From positions 1-64,000 of the forward strand of contig NZ_VULX01000007.1 in NCBI RefSeq assembly GCF_009696465.1: a stretch of DNA of 64,000 nt. Reading direction: 5' to 3'. Every line of letters begins with the position of its first letter. Position 1 is the first letter of the stretch. The DNA is from Inconstantimicrobium porci (GTDB taxonomy: Bacteria; Bacillota; Clostridia; Clostridiales; Clostridiaceae). Below the pieces are notes generated by a model. It saw nothing but the letters and a program-made list of their open reading frames with translations. It had not been told where the DNA came from and did no database searches. The position numbers were made by a program, and so were the translations under genes. Positions 17,179-26,927 of this stretch are shown piece after piece.

Positions 17179-17673
17179 ATGGCAAAGAAAGAAAACAATG
17201 CAGAAAAATCTAGTGGTGGAAATAGTAAAAATCTTATAATTATTATCTTAGTTGTAATAATAGTTGCTTTAGGAGCAGGTGGTGGAGTATATATATTAAC
17301 TCAGAAAAAGGCTCCAGCTACTGCTGTAGAAAAGGAAGTAAAAAATATTGCATATTTTGATTTAGGAGAATATTTATTAAATCTTAAAGGAGATACTAAA
17401 GTAAACAAGTATTTAAAGACTACAGTTAACATCAGTTATGATGGAGATAATAAAGATCTTGTAACAGAATTAGAAAGCCAGAAACCAGCAATAAGAGGGG
17501 TAGGGCTTGAATTCTTACAATCTAAATCTTCTGAGGATTTCATACCAGCGTCTAAGTCTAGTGGTGAACATAATATTGATGTTACTAAAAAGGCTCTTAT
17601 AACTGAGTTAAATAAGAAAATAACTAAGGGTAGGATAATTGATGTATATTTCCAAGATTTAATTATTCAATAG
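17179..17673 (+). CDS. fliL: Flagellar basal body-associated protein FliL
   Basis: 164 residues from the ATG at 17179, which has GAGGAG upstream inside the end of motB. One transmembrane helix (about 18-41), then the FliL domain with the characteristic FDLGEYLLNLKGDTKVNKYL and a C-terminal IDVYFQDLIIQ. FliL surrounds the stator and supports its assembly. Confidence 0.93.
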   Translation: MAKKENNAEKSSGGNSKNLIIIILVVIIVALGAGGGVYILTQKKAPATAVEKEVKNIAYFDLGEYLLNLKGDTKVNKYLKTTVNISYDGDNKDLVTELESQKPAIRGVGLEFLQSKSSEDFIPASKSSGEHNIDVTKKALITELNKKITKGRIIDVYFQDLIIQ

Positions 17674-17683
17674 AGGAAAGATA

Positions 17684-18034
17684 ATGTTTTACTTAGTATT
17701 GAAATTTACGTTTTCGTTAATAGTAATCCTTCTGATGATTTATATTCTTGCTAAGCTTGCAAATAAACAAAAAGGTACTCTTGGAGCTGGTAAGCAGATA
17801 AAGGTGCTTGATAGAACTCAGATTTCAAAGGATAGTTATATTGTTATCGTAAAAATTAGAAATAAGGGATATGTGATTTCATATGCTGCTGGAAAGTCAG
17901 ATATTATTGATGAGCTTTCTGAAGATGATATATGTGCAATAGAGCAGGATATTGAAAATGCAAGACAGGAAATGCTAAATAAATATAATGATGCAGCTAA
18001 TCTAATAATGAAAAAGCTGCATCTAAAAAAATAA
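17684..18034 (+). CDS. fliO: Flagellar export-gate assembly protein FliO/FliZ
   Basis: 116 residues. One N-terminal transmembrane helix (about 4-24), then the FliO domain with GKQIKVLDRTQISKDSYIVI and RNKGYVISYA. It helps to stabilise FliP during export-gate assembly. It stands immediately before fliP. In many Firmicutes fliM and fliN/fliY precede this gene; they are missing here. Confidence 0.88.
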   Translation: MFYLVLKFTFSLIVILLMIYILAKLANKQKGTLGAGKQIKVLDRTQISKDSYIVIVKIRNKGYVISYAAGKSDIIDELSEDDICAIEQDIENARQEMLNKYNDAANLIMKKLHLKK

Positions 18035-18047
18035 AGGAAAGATATTT

Positions 18048-18851
18048 ATGAAGAAAAAATGGAGAGTGTTGATATTAACACTACTGATTGTTGTTTCGGC
18101 AGGAGTAGTTTTTACTGTAATGACCAAGACGGCAAGTGCAGCGCCAACAACAGGTAGCAGCTCAACGTCAGTGCTGCCCAATGTAAATATTTCAGTAGAT
18201 GGTAAACAGGCCACAGCAAAAGATTATGTTTCAGATATAAAACTACTTATATTGATGACTATTCTTACTTTACTACCATCTTTTCTGATAATGATGACAT
18301 CATTTACGAGAATAGTAGTAACGTTTTCGTTTTTGAAAAGTGCAATTGGTGCACAACAGGCTATACCAAATCAGATACTTATAGGTTTGGCGTTATTTTT
18401 AACAATATTCATAATGAAGCCTGTTTATACTGAAATTAATACTAATGCTTTTCAGCCTTATATGGAAAGCAAGATATCACAAGAAGAAGCTATAGAAAGA
18501 GGTAGCAAGCCATTAAGAACCTTTATGCTTAAGCAGACAAGGGAAAAAGATCTTAAGCTATTTCTTGAAGCAGGAAAGTATGACCAGAGCAAGTTAACAA
18601 AAGATAATATACCAATGAGTGTTGTTGTACCAGCTTTTGCGATAAGTGAATTGAAAACAGCATTTGAGATAGGTTTTTTGATTTACTTACCATTTCTTGT
18701 TATAGATATGGTTGTGGCGAGTGTACTTATGTCAATGGGGATGTTTATGTTACCTCCAGCAATGGTTTCATTACCATTTAAACTATTATTATTTGTAATG
18801 GTTGATGGATGGTATTTACTGGTAAAGACACTTGTTGCAAGTTTTATGTGA
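18048..18851 (+). CDS. fliP: Flagellar export-gate protein FliP
   Basis: 267 residues. An N-terminal hydrophobic signal (1-34, with Lys-rich start) precedes the mature protein, as usual for FliP. The core has four transmembrane helices and the conserved LPSFLIMMTSFTRIVVTFSF and AIGAQQAIPNQILIGLALFL blocks (about 77-125) plus FEIGFLIYLPFLVIDMVVAS near 205. It is the central subunit of the FliPQR export gate. Confidence 0.96.
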   Translation: MKKKWRVLILTLLIVVSAGVVFTVMTKTASAAPTTGSSSTSVLPNVNISVDGKQATAKDYVSDIKLLILMTILTLLPSFLIMMTSFTRIVVTFSFLKSAIGAQQAIPNQILIGLALFLTIFIMKPVYTEINTNAFQPYMESKISQEEAIERGSKPLRTFMLKQTREKDLKLFLEAGKYDQSKLTKDNIPMSVVVPAFAISELKTAFEIGFLIYLPFLVIDMVVASVLMSMGMFMLPPAMVSLPFKLLLFVMVDGWYLLVKTLVASFM

Positions 18852-18861
18852 GGTGATAGTA

Positions 18862-19131
18862 ATGTCAGAAAGTATGATAATAGGAATAATAAAAGATGCT
18901 ATGATAGTAGCATTAAAGGTATCAGGTCCGTTTTTAATAGTTGGACTTCTTGTTGGACTAATAATAAGTATATTTCAGGCATCTACACAGATACAGGAGC
19001 AAACTTTAACATTTGTTCCAAAGCTAGTTGCAATTGCTGCTGTAGGTTTATTTTTAGGAAGTTTTATGCTTCATACTTTAATGGCTTTTACAGAAAGAAT
19101 TTTCAACATAATAGCTAATCTTACTCATTAG
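18862..19131 (+). CDS. fliQ: Flagellar export-gate protein FliQ
   Basis: 89 residues, two transmembrane helices. Start at ATG 18862 with GAGGTGA upstream; the longer frame from 18832 would overlap fliP. The family pattern is clear: GLLVGLIISIFQASTQIQEQ and TFVPKLVAI (about residues 24-55). Part of the FliPQR gate. Confidence 0.96.
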   Translation: MSESMIIGIIKDAMIVALKVSGPFLIVGLLVGLIISIFQASTQIQEQTLTFVPKLVAIAAVGLFLGSFMLHTLMAFTERIFNIIANLTH

Positions 19132-19142
19132 GAGGAAAGAAG

Positions 19143-20987
19143 TTGGTAAATACATTATATTTCTTAGCAATATTTCTTGTATTTCTAAGGATGTCGACTT
19201 TTTTTATGGTAATACCATCATTCTTTGCAAAAGGAATACCTAATACATTTAAAATATTTTTTGTAATGATATTATCGTATATATTAATAAATACTGTAGA
19301 CTATAATTCAGTAAGTTTAATAAATAATACATATATGCTTGTAATGTATTGCATAAATGAAGTTGTTACAGGACTTACTTTAGGATTTGTTACATCAATA
19401 ATTTTTTATGTGATGAGTTTAGCAGGATCGTTAATGGATATACATATTGGACTTTCAATGTTGTCAATGTATGATCCGAATACACAAAGTACAAATACCT
19501 TGTTTGCAAAACTAATTAACTGGATTGCAATAATAATATTTTTTGTTACTGATGTACATCATGTTGTTATTGGTCAGCTTGTTCAAAGTTATTCTGTCGT
19601 AAAGATGGGCAAAAGCATAATTTATCAGGAGACAATAAGCGCAGTATTTAATGATTTTACTCAGTATTTTATTATTGGAATAAAGATAGCACTGCCAATT
19701 ACTTTTATAATACTGATGACAGATGTGGTACTTGGTCTTATTTCAAGAACTGTTCCTCAGATACAGGTTATGATTTTAGGTATGCCGATAAAAATACTTG
19801 TAGGAGTTATAAGTGTAATAGTCGGACTTCCTGTAATAATTAATTTTATAGTTTCAGCATTTAATAATATTCCTGATGCATTTAAAGGAATATATAATGC
19901 GATGCCGATGGTTATGCCTCTGTTTTTTATATTTGCATCAGATGATAAGACAGAAGAGGCAACACCTAAAAAATTAAGCGATGCAAGAAAAAAAGGACAA
20001 GTAGCCAGAAGTAAAGACTTAGGACTTGCAATTACACTGGCTGCATGTACAGTTGTAATTCTTGTTTTAGGCGGCTCTATTGCAAAGGTATTAAGAGATA
20101 CTCTTGTATATTATTTATCGAAGAATTTTAAGACAGATTTTAGTGAATTATTTATTTCACATGAAATTATGACTGCAATGCTCCAGATGGCAAAAGCATT
20201 TTTACCAATGGCACTGATAATCATGGTTTCAGGAATAATAGCCAGCATAATTCAGACAGGATTCATGTTTACGAAAGAAGGACTTAAACCTTCATTTTCA
20301 AAACTGAATCCCATAAACGGCTTAAAGAATATGTTCTCTATGAGAAGTCTAGTAGACCTTATTAAAAACCTTGCCGTAGTAAGTGTAGTCAGCTATGTAG
20401 GTTACTTATTCATTAAGGAAAACTATTATACAATTTTGCAGTTCGGTAATGTTTATATGCCTGATATAGGCAAGGAAATGCAGACTCTTGTTGTAGATAT
20501 CTTCAAGCAGATAACGCTTGTCATAGTAGTAATAGCTATACTTGATTTTGTTTATCAGAAATTTAAGTACAAAAAAGATATGAAGATGACAAAAGAAGAA
20601 GTTAAAGAAGAGTACAAACAATCTGAAGGTGATCCTCAGATAAAATCTAAGATAAAGCAGAAGCAGAGGGAAATTGCATCAAGAAGAATGATGCAGGCTG
20701 TTCCAGATGCTACAGTAGTAATAACTAACCCAACTCATTACGCAGTAGCTCTTAAATACACTGAAGGACAGATGGAGTCACCAAAGGTTGTTGCCAAAGG
20801 TGCAGATTTTGTAGCACTTAAGATAAAGGAGAAAGCACAGGAAAGTGAAGTACCTATTATTGAAAATAAGCCTCTTGCAAGACTTATTTATGATAAGGTC
20901 GAAATAGATGAAGAAATTCCACAGGAAATGTATCAGGCAGTAGCAGAAGTGCTTGCTATTGTTTTTAAGATGCAGAATAAACATTAG
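19143..20987 (+). CDS. fliR-flhB: FliR-FlhB fusion, flagellar export gate and specificity switch
   Basis: 614 residues from a TTG with AGGAGG 9 bases upstream. Residues 1-255 are FliR (about six transmembrane helices, with EVVTGLTLGFVTSIIFYVMS). From about 265 the FlhB part begins (KTEEATPKKLSDARKKGQVA), with four membrane helices and the cytoplasmic autocleavage site NPTHY near residue 530 (VVITNPTHYAVALKY). The fusion of the two proteins in one chain is known from Clostridium. The cleavage motif is intact, so substrate switching should work as usual. Confidence 0.96.
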   Translation: MVNTLYFLAIFLVFLRMSTFFMVIPSFFAKGIPNTFKIFFVMILSYILINTVDYNSVSLINNTYMLVMYCINEVVTGLTLGFVTSIIFYVMSLAGSLMDIHIGLSMLSMYDPNTQSTNTLFAKLINWIAIIIFFVTDVHHVVIGQLVQSYSVVKMGKSIIYQETISAVFNDFTQYFIIGIKIALPITFIILMTDVVLGLISRTVPQIQVMILGMPIKILVGVISVIVGLPVIINFIVSAFNNIPDAFKGIYNAMPMVMPLFFIFASDDKTEEATPKKLSDARKKGQVARSKDLGLAITLAACTVVILVLGGSIAKVLRDTLVYYLSKNFKTDFSELFISHEIMTAMLQMAKAFLPMALIIMVSGIIASIIQTGFMFTKEGLKPSFSKLNPINGLKNMFSMRSLVDLIKNLAVVSVVSYVGYLFIKENYYTILQFGNVYMPDIGKEMQTLVVDIFKQITLVIVVIAILDFVYQKFKYKKDMKMTKEEVKEEYKQSEGDPQIKSKIKQKQREIASRRMMQAVPDATVVITNPTHYAVALKYTEGQMESPKVVAKGADFVALKIKEKAQESEVPIIENKPLARLIYDKVEIDEEIPQEMYQAVAEVLAIVFKMQNKH

Positions 20988-21002
20988 AGAGGAGAAAAAA
21001 GA

Positions 21003-23066
21003 GTGTTTAATAAGAACAGATTGAATATAAAAGCAAATCAGGACATCATAATAGCAATTGGTATATTATTTATAGTATTAATGATGATTATTCCAATGCC
21101 TGCGCTTATGCTTGATATACTATTGGCTTTAAATTTAACTATGGCTGTTGTTATATTCTTGATGACAGTATTCACAACTAATGTATTACAGATGTCAGTA
21201 TTTCCTACTCTATTGTTGATTACAACTTTATTTAGGCTGGCACTTAACGTATCGTCAACAAGACTGATACTTTTAAACGGAAGCGCTGGTCAGATAATAC
21301 AGGCATTTGGTGACTTCGTTATTGGTGGTAATTACGTAGTCGGTATAATTATTTTCTTAATTCTTGTAATTGTTCAGCTTATAGTTGTTACAAACGGTTC
21401 AGGAAGAGTAGCAGAAGTATCAGCAAGATTTACACTGGATGCAATGCCAGGAAAGCAGATGAGTATAGATGCCGATCTTAACTCAGGACTTATAGATGAA
21501 CCTACTGCTAAAAGAAAAAGAGCAGACCTTCAGCAGGAAGCAGATTTCTATGGAGCCATGGATGGTGCGTCTAAGTTCGTAAAAGGTGATGCGACAGTTG
21601 GTATTCTTATCACATTTGTAAACATAATAGGTGGTCTTATTATTGGAATGACGCAGCTTGGAATGACAGCTTCAGTTGCTGCGGCTACATATACAAAGCT
21701 TACAGTCGGTGATGGTCTTATGGGACAGATACCTTCATTATTAATCTCTACAGCATCAGGTATTCTAGTTACAAGAAATGGTGAAGGAGAAAACTTAGGA
21801 AGTACTCTTGCAAGACAGCTTACAGGATTCCCTAAGGTTTTAGGAATTGCTTCAGCAGCATTATTTTTCTTAGCAGTTATACCTGGTATGCCGAAGTTCC
21901 CATTCATTGCATGTGCTGTGGGGGCTGGCGGATTGTCTTATGTATTATATAAGACTGAACAGGAAAAGATTGAAATGGAACAGGTCCAGCATGAAGAAGC
22001 TGTCATTGAAAATGAAAGCAAGGAACCTGAAAATGTACTTAATCTTATATCAGTTGAAGCTATTGAAATCGAGATTGGATACGGTCTGATACCGCTGGCA
22101 GATGAATCAGCTGGTGGAGATTTACTGCAGAGAATTTCTTCGGTAAGAAGACAGTGTGCTATTGAAATGGGTATAGTTGTACAGCCTATAAGAATAAGAG
22201 ATAACCTGCAGCTTAAGAATAATGAGTATGTAGTTAAGATAAGAGGTACTCAGATAGTATCATCTGAACTTATGCCTAATATGCTTTTATGTATGGATCC
22301 AAGTGGAGAAAATGCTGAAATATCAGGTATCAAGACAGTTGAACCTACATTTGGTTTAGCAGCAGTATGGATCAATAAGGACCAGAGAGAAGATGCTGAA
22401 ATTAAGGGATTAACAGTAGTTGACCCAACAACAGTTATGGTAACTCACCTTACTGAAACAATAAAAGCTCATTCATATGAATTACTTGGCAGACAGGAAG
22501 TTAAGGATATTGTTGATAATACAAAGCAAAAATACAGTGCTGTTGTTGAAGAACTTATTCCTGATTTAATGTCTATAGGTGAAATACAAAAGGTATTACA
22601 GAATCTTTTAAGAGAAAAGGTTCCAATAAAAGATATCGTAACAATATTTGAATCATTAGCTGATAATTCAAGAAATACTAAGGATATTGAAGTGTTGACT
22701 GAATATGTAAGATATGCGCTTGCAAGAACGATATGCAATCAAATTATAAATGAAGATAGGGCAGTTACTGTAGTAACCCTTACAACAGACCTAGAAGAAT
22801 TAATAGCTTCAAATCTTCAGAAGTCAGTACATGGATCATTCCCAGCAATAGATCCTGAAACTACAAGCAGGATATTTGAAAGTATTAAAGGTGTTACAGA
22901 GTCAGTTTTCTTCTATAATAATCAGCCAGTTATATTAGTATCACCAAATATAAGACCGGCATTTAGAAAATTGATAGAGATGGCATTCCCACATATTATG
23001 GTTGTTTCATTGAATGAAATACCTAATGATGTAGAAATTAGAAATGAGGGAGTTGTAGGTATATAA
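21003..23066 (+). CDS. flhA: Flagellar export-gate protein FlhA
   Basis: 687 residues from a GTG preceded by GAGGAG. Eight transmembrane helices in the N-terminal half, with the FHIPEP signature region RLALNVSSTRLILL and ARFTLDAMPGKQMSIDADLN (about 80-165). The C-terminal half is the cytoplasmic docking domain for chaperone-substrate complexes (about 345-687). All family blocks are present. Shares one base with flhF. Confidence 0.97.
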   Translation: MFNKNRLNIKANQDIIIAIGILFIVLMMIIPMPALMLDILLALNLTMAVVIFLMTVFTTNVLQMSVFPTLLLITTLFRLALNVSSTRLILLNGSAGQIIQAFGDFVIGGNYVVGIIIFLILVIVQLIVVTNGSGRVAEVSARFTLDAMPGKQMSIDADLNSGLIDEPTAKRKRADLQQEADFYGAMDGASKFVKGDATVGILITFVNIIGGLIIGMTQLGMTASVAAATYTKLTVGDGLMGQIPSLLISTASGILVTRNGEGENLGSTLARQLTGFPKVLGIASAALFFLAVIPGMPKFPFIACAVGAGGLSYVLYKTEQEKIEMEQVQHEEAVIENESKEPENVLNLISVEAIEIEIGYGLIPLADESAGGDLLQRISSVRRQCAIEMGIVVQPIRIRDNLQLKNNEYVVKIRGTQIVSSELMPNMLLCMDPSGENAEISGIKTVEPTFGLAAVWINKDQREDAEIKGLTVVDPTTVMVTHLTETIKAHSYELLGRQEVKDIVDNTKQKYSAVVEELIPDLMSIGEIQKVLQNLLREKVPIKDIVTIFESLADNSRNTKDIEVLTEYVRYALARTICNQIINEDRAVTVVTLTTDLEELIASNLQKSVHGSFPAIDPETTSRIFESIKGVTESVFFYNNQPVILVSPNIRPAFRKLIEMAFPHIMVVSLNEIPNDVEIRNEGVVGI

Positions 23067-24265
23067 TGTTGATCAAAAGGTATATTGTTAATAATATGAA
23101 TGAAGCCATGGTAAGAATAAGATATGAGCTTGGCAGTAATGCTATAATAATCAGTCAGAGAAAAGTAAGAAAGCCTGGAATCAAGGGATTATTTGCTTCA
23201 AAGATGATTGAAGTAACAGCTGCAGTTGAAAATTCAGAAAAACCACAAAGCCTCAATGTTAATAAGAATAATGCACTTCAAAATAAAGTTCAGGAAATAC
23301 TTAAGAATAAGCCTGTTCAGAGAAAGTCTGAAGTAAGCAATATTGAAGTGCCTAAACAGAGAACTGTAATTGAAGAAAAGAAAGAAGCTTCAGCATTTAA
23401 AAAAGACAATATAGAAACATCTGAACTTATAAAAGAAATGAAAGATATGAAAAACATTATCGAAAAGATGGCTCATAAAGAAGACATTATTGAAATATCA
23501 GAATCAGAAAAACAGATAACTAAAATTCTTGAAGACAATGATTATGATAATGATGTTATTCAGTGGATGGTAGCAGAATACAAGAATAAGTTTGATGATA
23601 ATGATGAGAATTATATAGATAACTTAAAAAGTATAATTCGTGACAAGATAGATATAGAAAATGTTGAAATCAACGGCAAGATGATACTTGTTGGACCTAC
23701 AGGTGTAGGAAAGACTACAACAATAGCCAAGCTTGCTGGAAAACTTGCACTTATTGATAAGAAGAAGGTAGGATTAATTACTATTGATACATATAGAATA
23801 GGTGCAGTTGAACAGTTGAAGACATATGCAGAGATAATGAATATTCCTTTTAAAGTAGTAATAACATTAAAAGATATGGATGAAGCTATGGAAGAGTTTA
23901 AAGACTGCGATGTTATTCTTATTGATACAACAGGGAGAAGCAGTAAGAATACAATGCAGATTTCTGAATTAAGAGCATTTGTTGATAAGGTGAAAACAGA
24001 CAATATAAGTCTTGTAATAAGTTCTACAACAAAAAACAGAGATATAGAACCAATAATAAATGGTTTTAAATCTTTAAACTACAGAAATGTAATAATAACT
24101 AAGCTAGATGAAACTACAGTTTATGGTTCAATCATAAATATATTATTTAAATGCAATAAGCCAGTTAAATTCTTTACTATAGGACAGAATGTACCAGATG
24201 ATATAAAATTACTTTCAAAAGAAAAGATTATAGATTTATCATTGGGAGAGGATAACATATGTTAG
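23066..24265 (+). CDS. flhF: Flagellar SRP-type GTPase FlhF
   Basis: 399 residues. Third GTPase of the SRP family; sets flagellum number and position with FlhG. N-terminal basic B domain (1-90), a charged linker, then NG domains with G1 GPTGVGKTTTIAKLAG (about 210), DTYRIGAVEQLKTYAEIM, G3 DTTGRS and G4 TKLDET. Its start overlaps flhA by 1 base and its end overlaps flhG by 7. Confidence 0.95.
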   Translation: MLIKRYIVNNMNEAMVRIRYELGSNAIIISQRKVRKPGIKGLFASKMIEVTAAVENSEKPQSLNVNKNNALQNKVQEILKNKPVQRKSEVSNIEVPKQRTVIEEKKEASAFKKDNIETSELIKEMKDMKNIIEKMAHKEDIIEISESEKQITKILEDNDYDNDVIQWMVAEYKNKFDDNDENYIDNLKSIIRDKIDIENVEINGKMILVGPTGVGKTTTIAKLAGKLALIDKKKVGLITIDTYRIGAVEQLKTYAEIMNIPFKVVITLKDMDEAMEEFKDCDVILIDTTGRSSKNTMQISELRAFVDKVKTDNISLVISSTTKNRDIEPIINGFKSLNYRNVIITKLDETTVYGSIINILFKCNKPVKFFTIGQNVPDDIKLLSKEKIIDLSLGEDNIC

Positions 24266-25116
24266 ATCAAGCACAGAAATTAAGACAGTTAGCTGAAAAT
24301 CAAGGAGAGTATAAAAAGAAGGCTAAGATAATAACAATAACGTCAGGCAAAGGCGGTGTGGGCAAGAGTAACATTGTTGTCAATATTGCCATACAGCTTA
24401 GAAAGATGGGTAAAAGTGTACTTGTCTTTGATGCAGATATCGGTATGGGCAATGATGATGTACTTATGGGTATATACCCTAAGTACAACATGTTCAGCGT
24501 AATTTCCAATGATATGGACATAATGGATGTTATCTGTGATGGACCTGAAGGAATAAAACTTCTTTCAGGAGGATCAGGACTTAATAAAATTGAAGACTTA
24601 AAAGAAGAAGAGCGAAAAGTATTTCTTGATAAACTTGAAAGCCTAGATGAATTTGATTATATCCTGATGGATACAGGAGCAGGGATTAATAGAAGTGTAT
24701 TAGCATTTATTGCATGCTGTGATGAACTTATTTTAGTCACAACTCCAGAGCCTACTTCCCTTACAGATGGATACAGTCTACTAAAGGCTGTGGATCATTT
24801 TAATATTAAGAAAAATGCTAGTATTATTATTAACAAGACTTTAGAAAATGATGAAGGTATTGAGACGTTTTCAAAATTTAAGGGTGTGGTACAAAGATTC
24901 TTAAATTTAGAGATAAATTATTTAGGTCAGATTTTTGAGGATAAAAAACTTGTGCAGGCAGTAAGAAGCCAGGTCCCTTTCTCAATTAAGTATCCAAACT
25001 GCAGTGCGAGCAAGTGTATTATAGATATAGCCGATAATTTGGTAGGAATAAAAGGTGAAAATAATCACAGTGGAGCTACTGGTTTATTCAAAAAGATATT
25101 TAACATTTTTTCTTAA
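24259..25116 (+). CDS. flhG: Flagellar number regulator FlhG (FleN, MinD-like ATPase)
   Basis: 285 residues. Deviant Walker A SGKGGVGKSNI near residue 30; DADIGMGNDDVLMG and DTGAG follow (Walker A' and B equivalents). Ends in an amphipathic LFKKIFNIF, likely the membrane-targeting helix of MinD/FlhG. FlhG stimulates FlhF GTPase and limits the number of flagella. Coupled to flhF by overlap. Confidence 0.94.
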   Translation: MLDQAQKLRQLAENQGEYKKKAKIITITSGKGGVGKSNIVVNIAIQLRKMGKSVLVFDADIGMGNDDVLMGIYPKYNMFSVISNDMDIMDVICDGPEGIKLLSGGSGLNKIEDLKEEERKVFLDKLESLDEFDYILMDTGAGINRSVLAFIACCDELILVTTPEPTSLTDGYSLLKAVDHFNIKKNASIIINKTLENDEGIETFSKFKGVVQRFLNLEINYLGQIFEDKKLVQAVRSQVPFSIKYPNCSASKCIIDIADNLVGIKGENNHSGATGLFKKIFNIFS

Positions 25117-25130
25117 GGAGGAAAGTTAAT

Positions 25131-25757
25131 ATGGCTAATTTTGAAATAAAAATTAATGATAATATTGAAGTTCTCTATAATAAAGAAATTTATAAAAGTA
25201 AGATACAAGATGTCGAAGATGATAGTATATCAATATATCTTCCAGGTTCAGAGGGCAAATATCTTCCTTTAGAAATAGGTGAAGAAACTCATATAGTGTA
25301 TTATGGAGAACGAGATAGAGTATATTCTTTTAAGTGCAAGGTCATAAAAAGAAGTGCAGATGGTGCAGTAAGACTACTTACTTTAGGAAAACCATATGAT
25401 ATAGAAAGAATACAAAGAAGAAATTTTGTCAGAGTAAGTTACTTGGAATCTGTACAGTATCGAATTAACGAAGATAGCAGTAGTATTACATTTAAAAATG
25501 CCACAATGATTGATTTAAGTGGTGGCGGATTAAAATTTAGAACAGCAGATAAAATAGAAAAAGAAGAACTTATAACATTAAGACTTAAATATCATGATAA
25601 TGAAATATTCATAAAAAGCAAAGTTGTCAGAAGAAACACAAATGATAACGGAGATTATACTTATGGGGTAGAATTCATAGATATTAGTGAAATGGATAGA
25701 GAAAAGATAATTCAATTAGTTTTTCAGATAATGAGAAAACATAATGAGGTAATTTAA
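25131..25757 (+). CDS. PilZ-domain flagellar brake protein (YcgR-like)
   Basis: 208 residues. N-terminal YcgR-type beta domain (1-95), then a PilZ domain with the c-di-GMP binding residues visible: RRNFVRV (the RxxxR motif, about 100-107) and DLSGGGLKF (the D/NxSxxG motif, about 130-138). In related bacteria the protein binds c-di-GMP and slows the motor or blocks the stator. AAGGAGG upstream. Together with the riboswitch before flgB it gives this operon two c-di-GMP inputs. Confidence 0.9.
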   Translation: MANFEIKINDNIEVLYNKEIYKSKIQDVEDDSISIYLPGSEGKYLPLEIGEETHIVYYGERDRVYSFKCKVIKRSADGAVRLLTLGKPYDIERIQRRNFVRVSYLESVQYRINEDSSSITFKNATMIDLSGGGLKFRTADKIEKEELITLRLKYHDNEIFIKSKVVRRNTNDNGDYTYGVEFIDISEMDREKIIQLVFQIMRKHNEVI

Positions 25758-25770
25758 GGAGGAAAAGCTT

Positions 25771-26487
25771 ATGTCTACTAAGTCATTACCTAAGGGAGAA
25801 GTAATAGAAAAATACATTCCATTAGTTAAATACATAGCATCACGTGTTATACTTGGTAAAAGTAAACATCTTGATTTTGAAGAACTTGTGTCATGTGGAA
25901 TGGTTGGGTTAATGGATGCATTCAATAAATTTGATGAAGAAAAAGGAATGAAGTTTTCAACATATGCATCTATTCGTATAAGAGGTTCAATGATAGATGA
26001 AATAAGAAAAAATAGTCCTATTTCTAAAGGTGCAATGGATAAGTTAAATAAATATAATGCAGTAGTAGATGAACTTAAAAATACCTTGATGAGAGAACCA
26101 ACTAAGGAAGAAATAGCTAAAGCTATGAACATGACATATAGTGAAATTGGAGAAATTGAGAATTACATAAATTACATATCAATAATGTCTCTAGAAAATA
26201 CAATCTTTTCAGAAGATGAGGAAATTTCTTTTAAAGGAATGATTGAAGATAAGTTCAGTCCAAGCCCTGAAAAACTTCTTGAAGAAAAAGAAGAACTAAC
26301 GCTACTTCAGAAAGCAGTATCAACGCTGAGTGAAAGAGATCAAACAGTACTTAGTCTTTACTATTATGAAGAATTCACACTAAAAGAAATAGGTAAAGTT
26401 CTTAATGTATCAGAATCAAGAGTATGTCAGCTTCATAGCAGAGCAATAGTAAATTTAAGAAATACTCTTAAAAAGATGCATTTCTAG
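25771..26487 (+). CDS. sigD: RNA polymerase flagellar sigma factor SigD (FliA/WhiG)
   Basis: 238 residues. Region 2 is seen (LDFEELVSCGMVGLMDAFNK, KFSTYASIRIRGSMIDEIR, about 36-78), region 3 (MREPTKEEIAKAM, about 110) and region 4 (LSERDQTVLSLYYYEEFTLK and a helix-turn-helix, about 190-230). It should recognise TAAA-N15-GCCGATAT promoters such as the one at 1866-1892. AAGGAGG ribosome site. Confidence 0.94.
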   Translation: MSTKSLPKGEVIEKYIPLVKYIASRVILGKSKHLDFEELVSCGMVGLMDAFNKFDEEKGMKFSTYASIRIRGSMIDEIRKNSPISKGAMDKLNKYNAVVDELKNTLMREPTKEEIAKAMNMTYSEIGEIENYINYISIMSLENTIFSEDEEISFKGMIEDKFSPSPEKLLEEKEELTLLQKAVSTLSERDQTVLSLYYYEEFTLKEIGKVLNVSESRVCQLHSRAIVNLRNTLKKMHF

Positions 26488-26504
26488 ATAAAGAGGTAAA
26501 AGAA

Positions 26505-26927
26505 ATGGTTACATTTATTTTATTTTTAATAGCAATAATTCTTATTGTCTTTAATGTTAATGCAGTTAAAAAAGAAAATAGCGGCAGTTTTACAGCAGTT
26601 CTTAAGGAACGCCAGGATAATATTAATGAATATGATATAAAGCTTGGTGAGATTAGAAAAGAGTACGCTGAAAATATAACAGAAGTTCAAAAAGAAATTG
26701 AAGAATTAAAAAAACAAATATCAGAAATAACTAAAAAAAGTGAAGTAATGTACGATAAAATAGATAATGGGGTTGATGAACAAAAAAGTCCCCCAAAAAC
26801 CGATGATAAAAAATCAGAAGAGATAAAAAAACTTCTTAAAGAAGGAAAATCTGATGATGAAATATGTGCTCTTACAGGACTAGGAAAGGGGGAAGTATTA
26901 TTAATAAAAGGTATATTAAAATATTAA
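26505..26927 (+). CDS. Membrane-anchored coiled-coil protein of the flagellar operon (DUF6115-like)
   Basis: 140 residues. A transmembrane helix at 1-17, a Glu/Lys coiled coil (about 28-80), a charged linker, and a C-terminal helix-turn-helix-like block (EEIKKLLKEGKSDDEICALT and LGKGEVLLIKGIL, about 103-138). Small proteins of this design follow sigD in many clostridial flagellar operons. The function is unknown. Its end overlaps the next frame. Confidence 0.65.
   Translation: MVTFILFLIAIILIVFNVNAVKKENSGSFTAVLKERQDNINEYDIKLGEIRKEYAENITEVQKEIEELKKQISEITKKSEVMYDKIDNGVDEQKSPPKTDDKKSEEIKKLLKEGKSDDEICALTGLGKGEVLLIKGILKY

Noticed and set aside
19143-20987. Treating the fliR-flhB joint frame as a sequencing error
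   Set aside because: The same fusion is known in Clostridium, and the frame is continuous with both domains complete.
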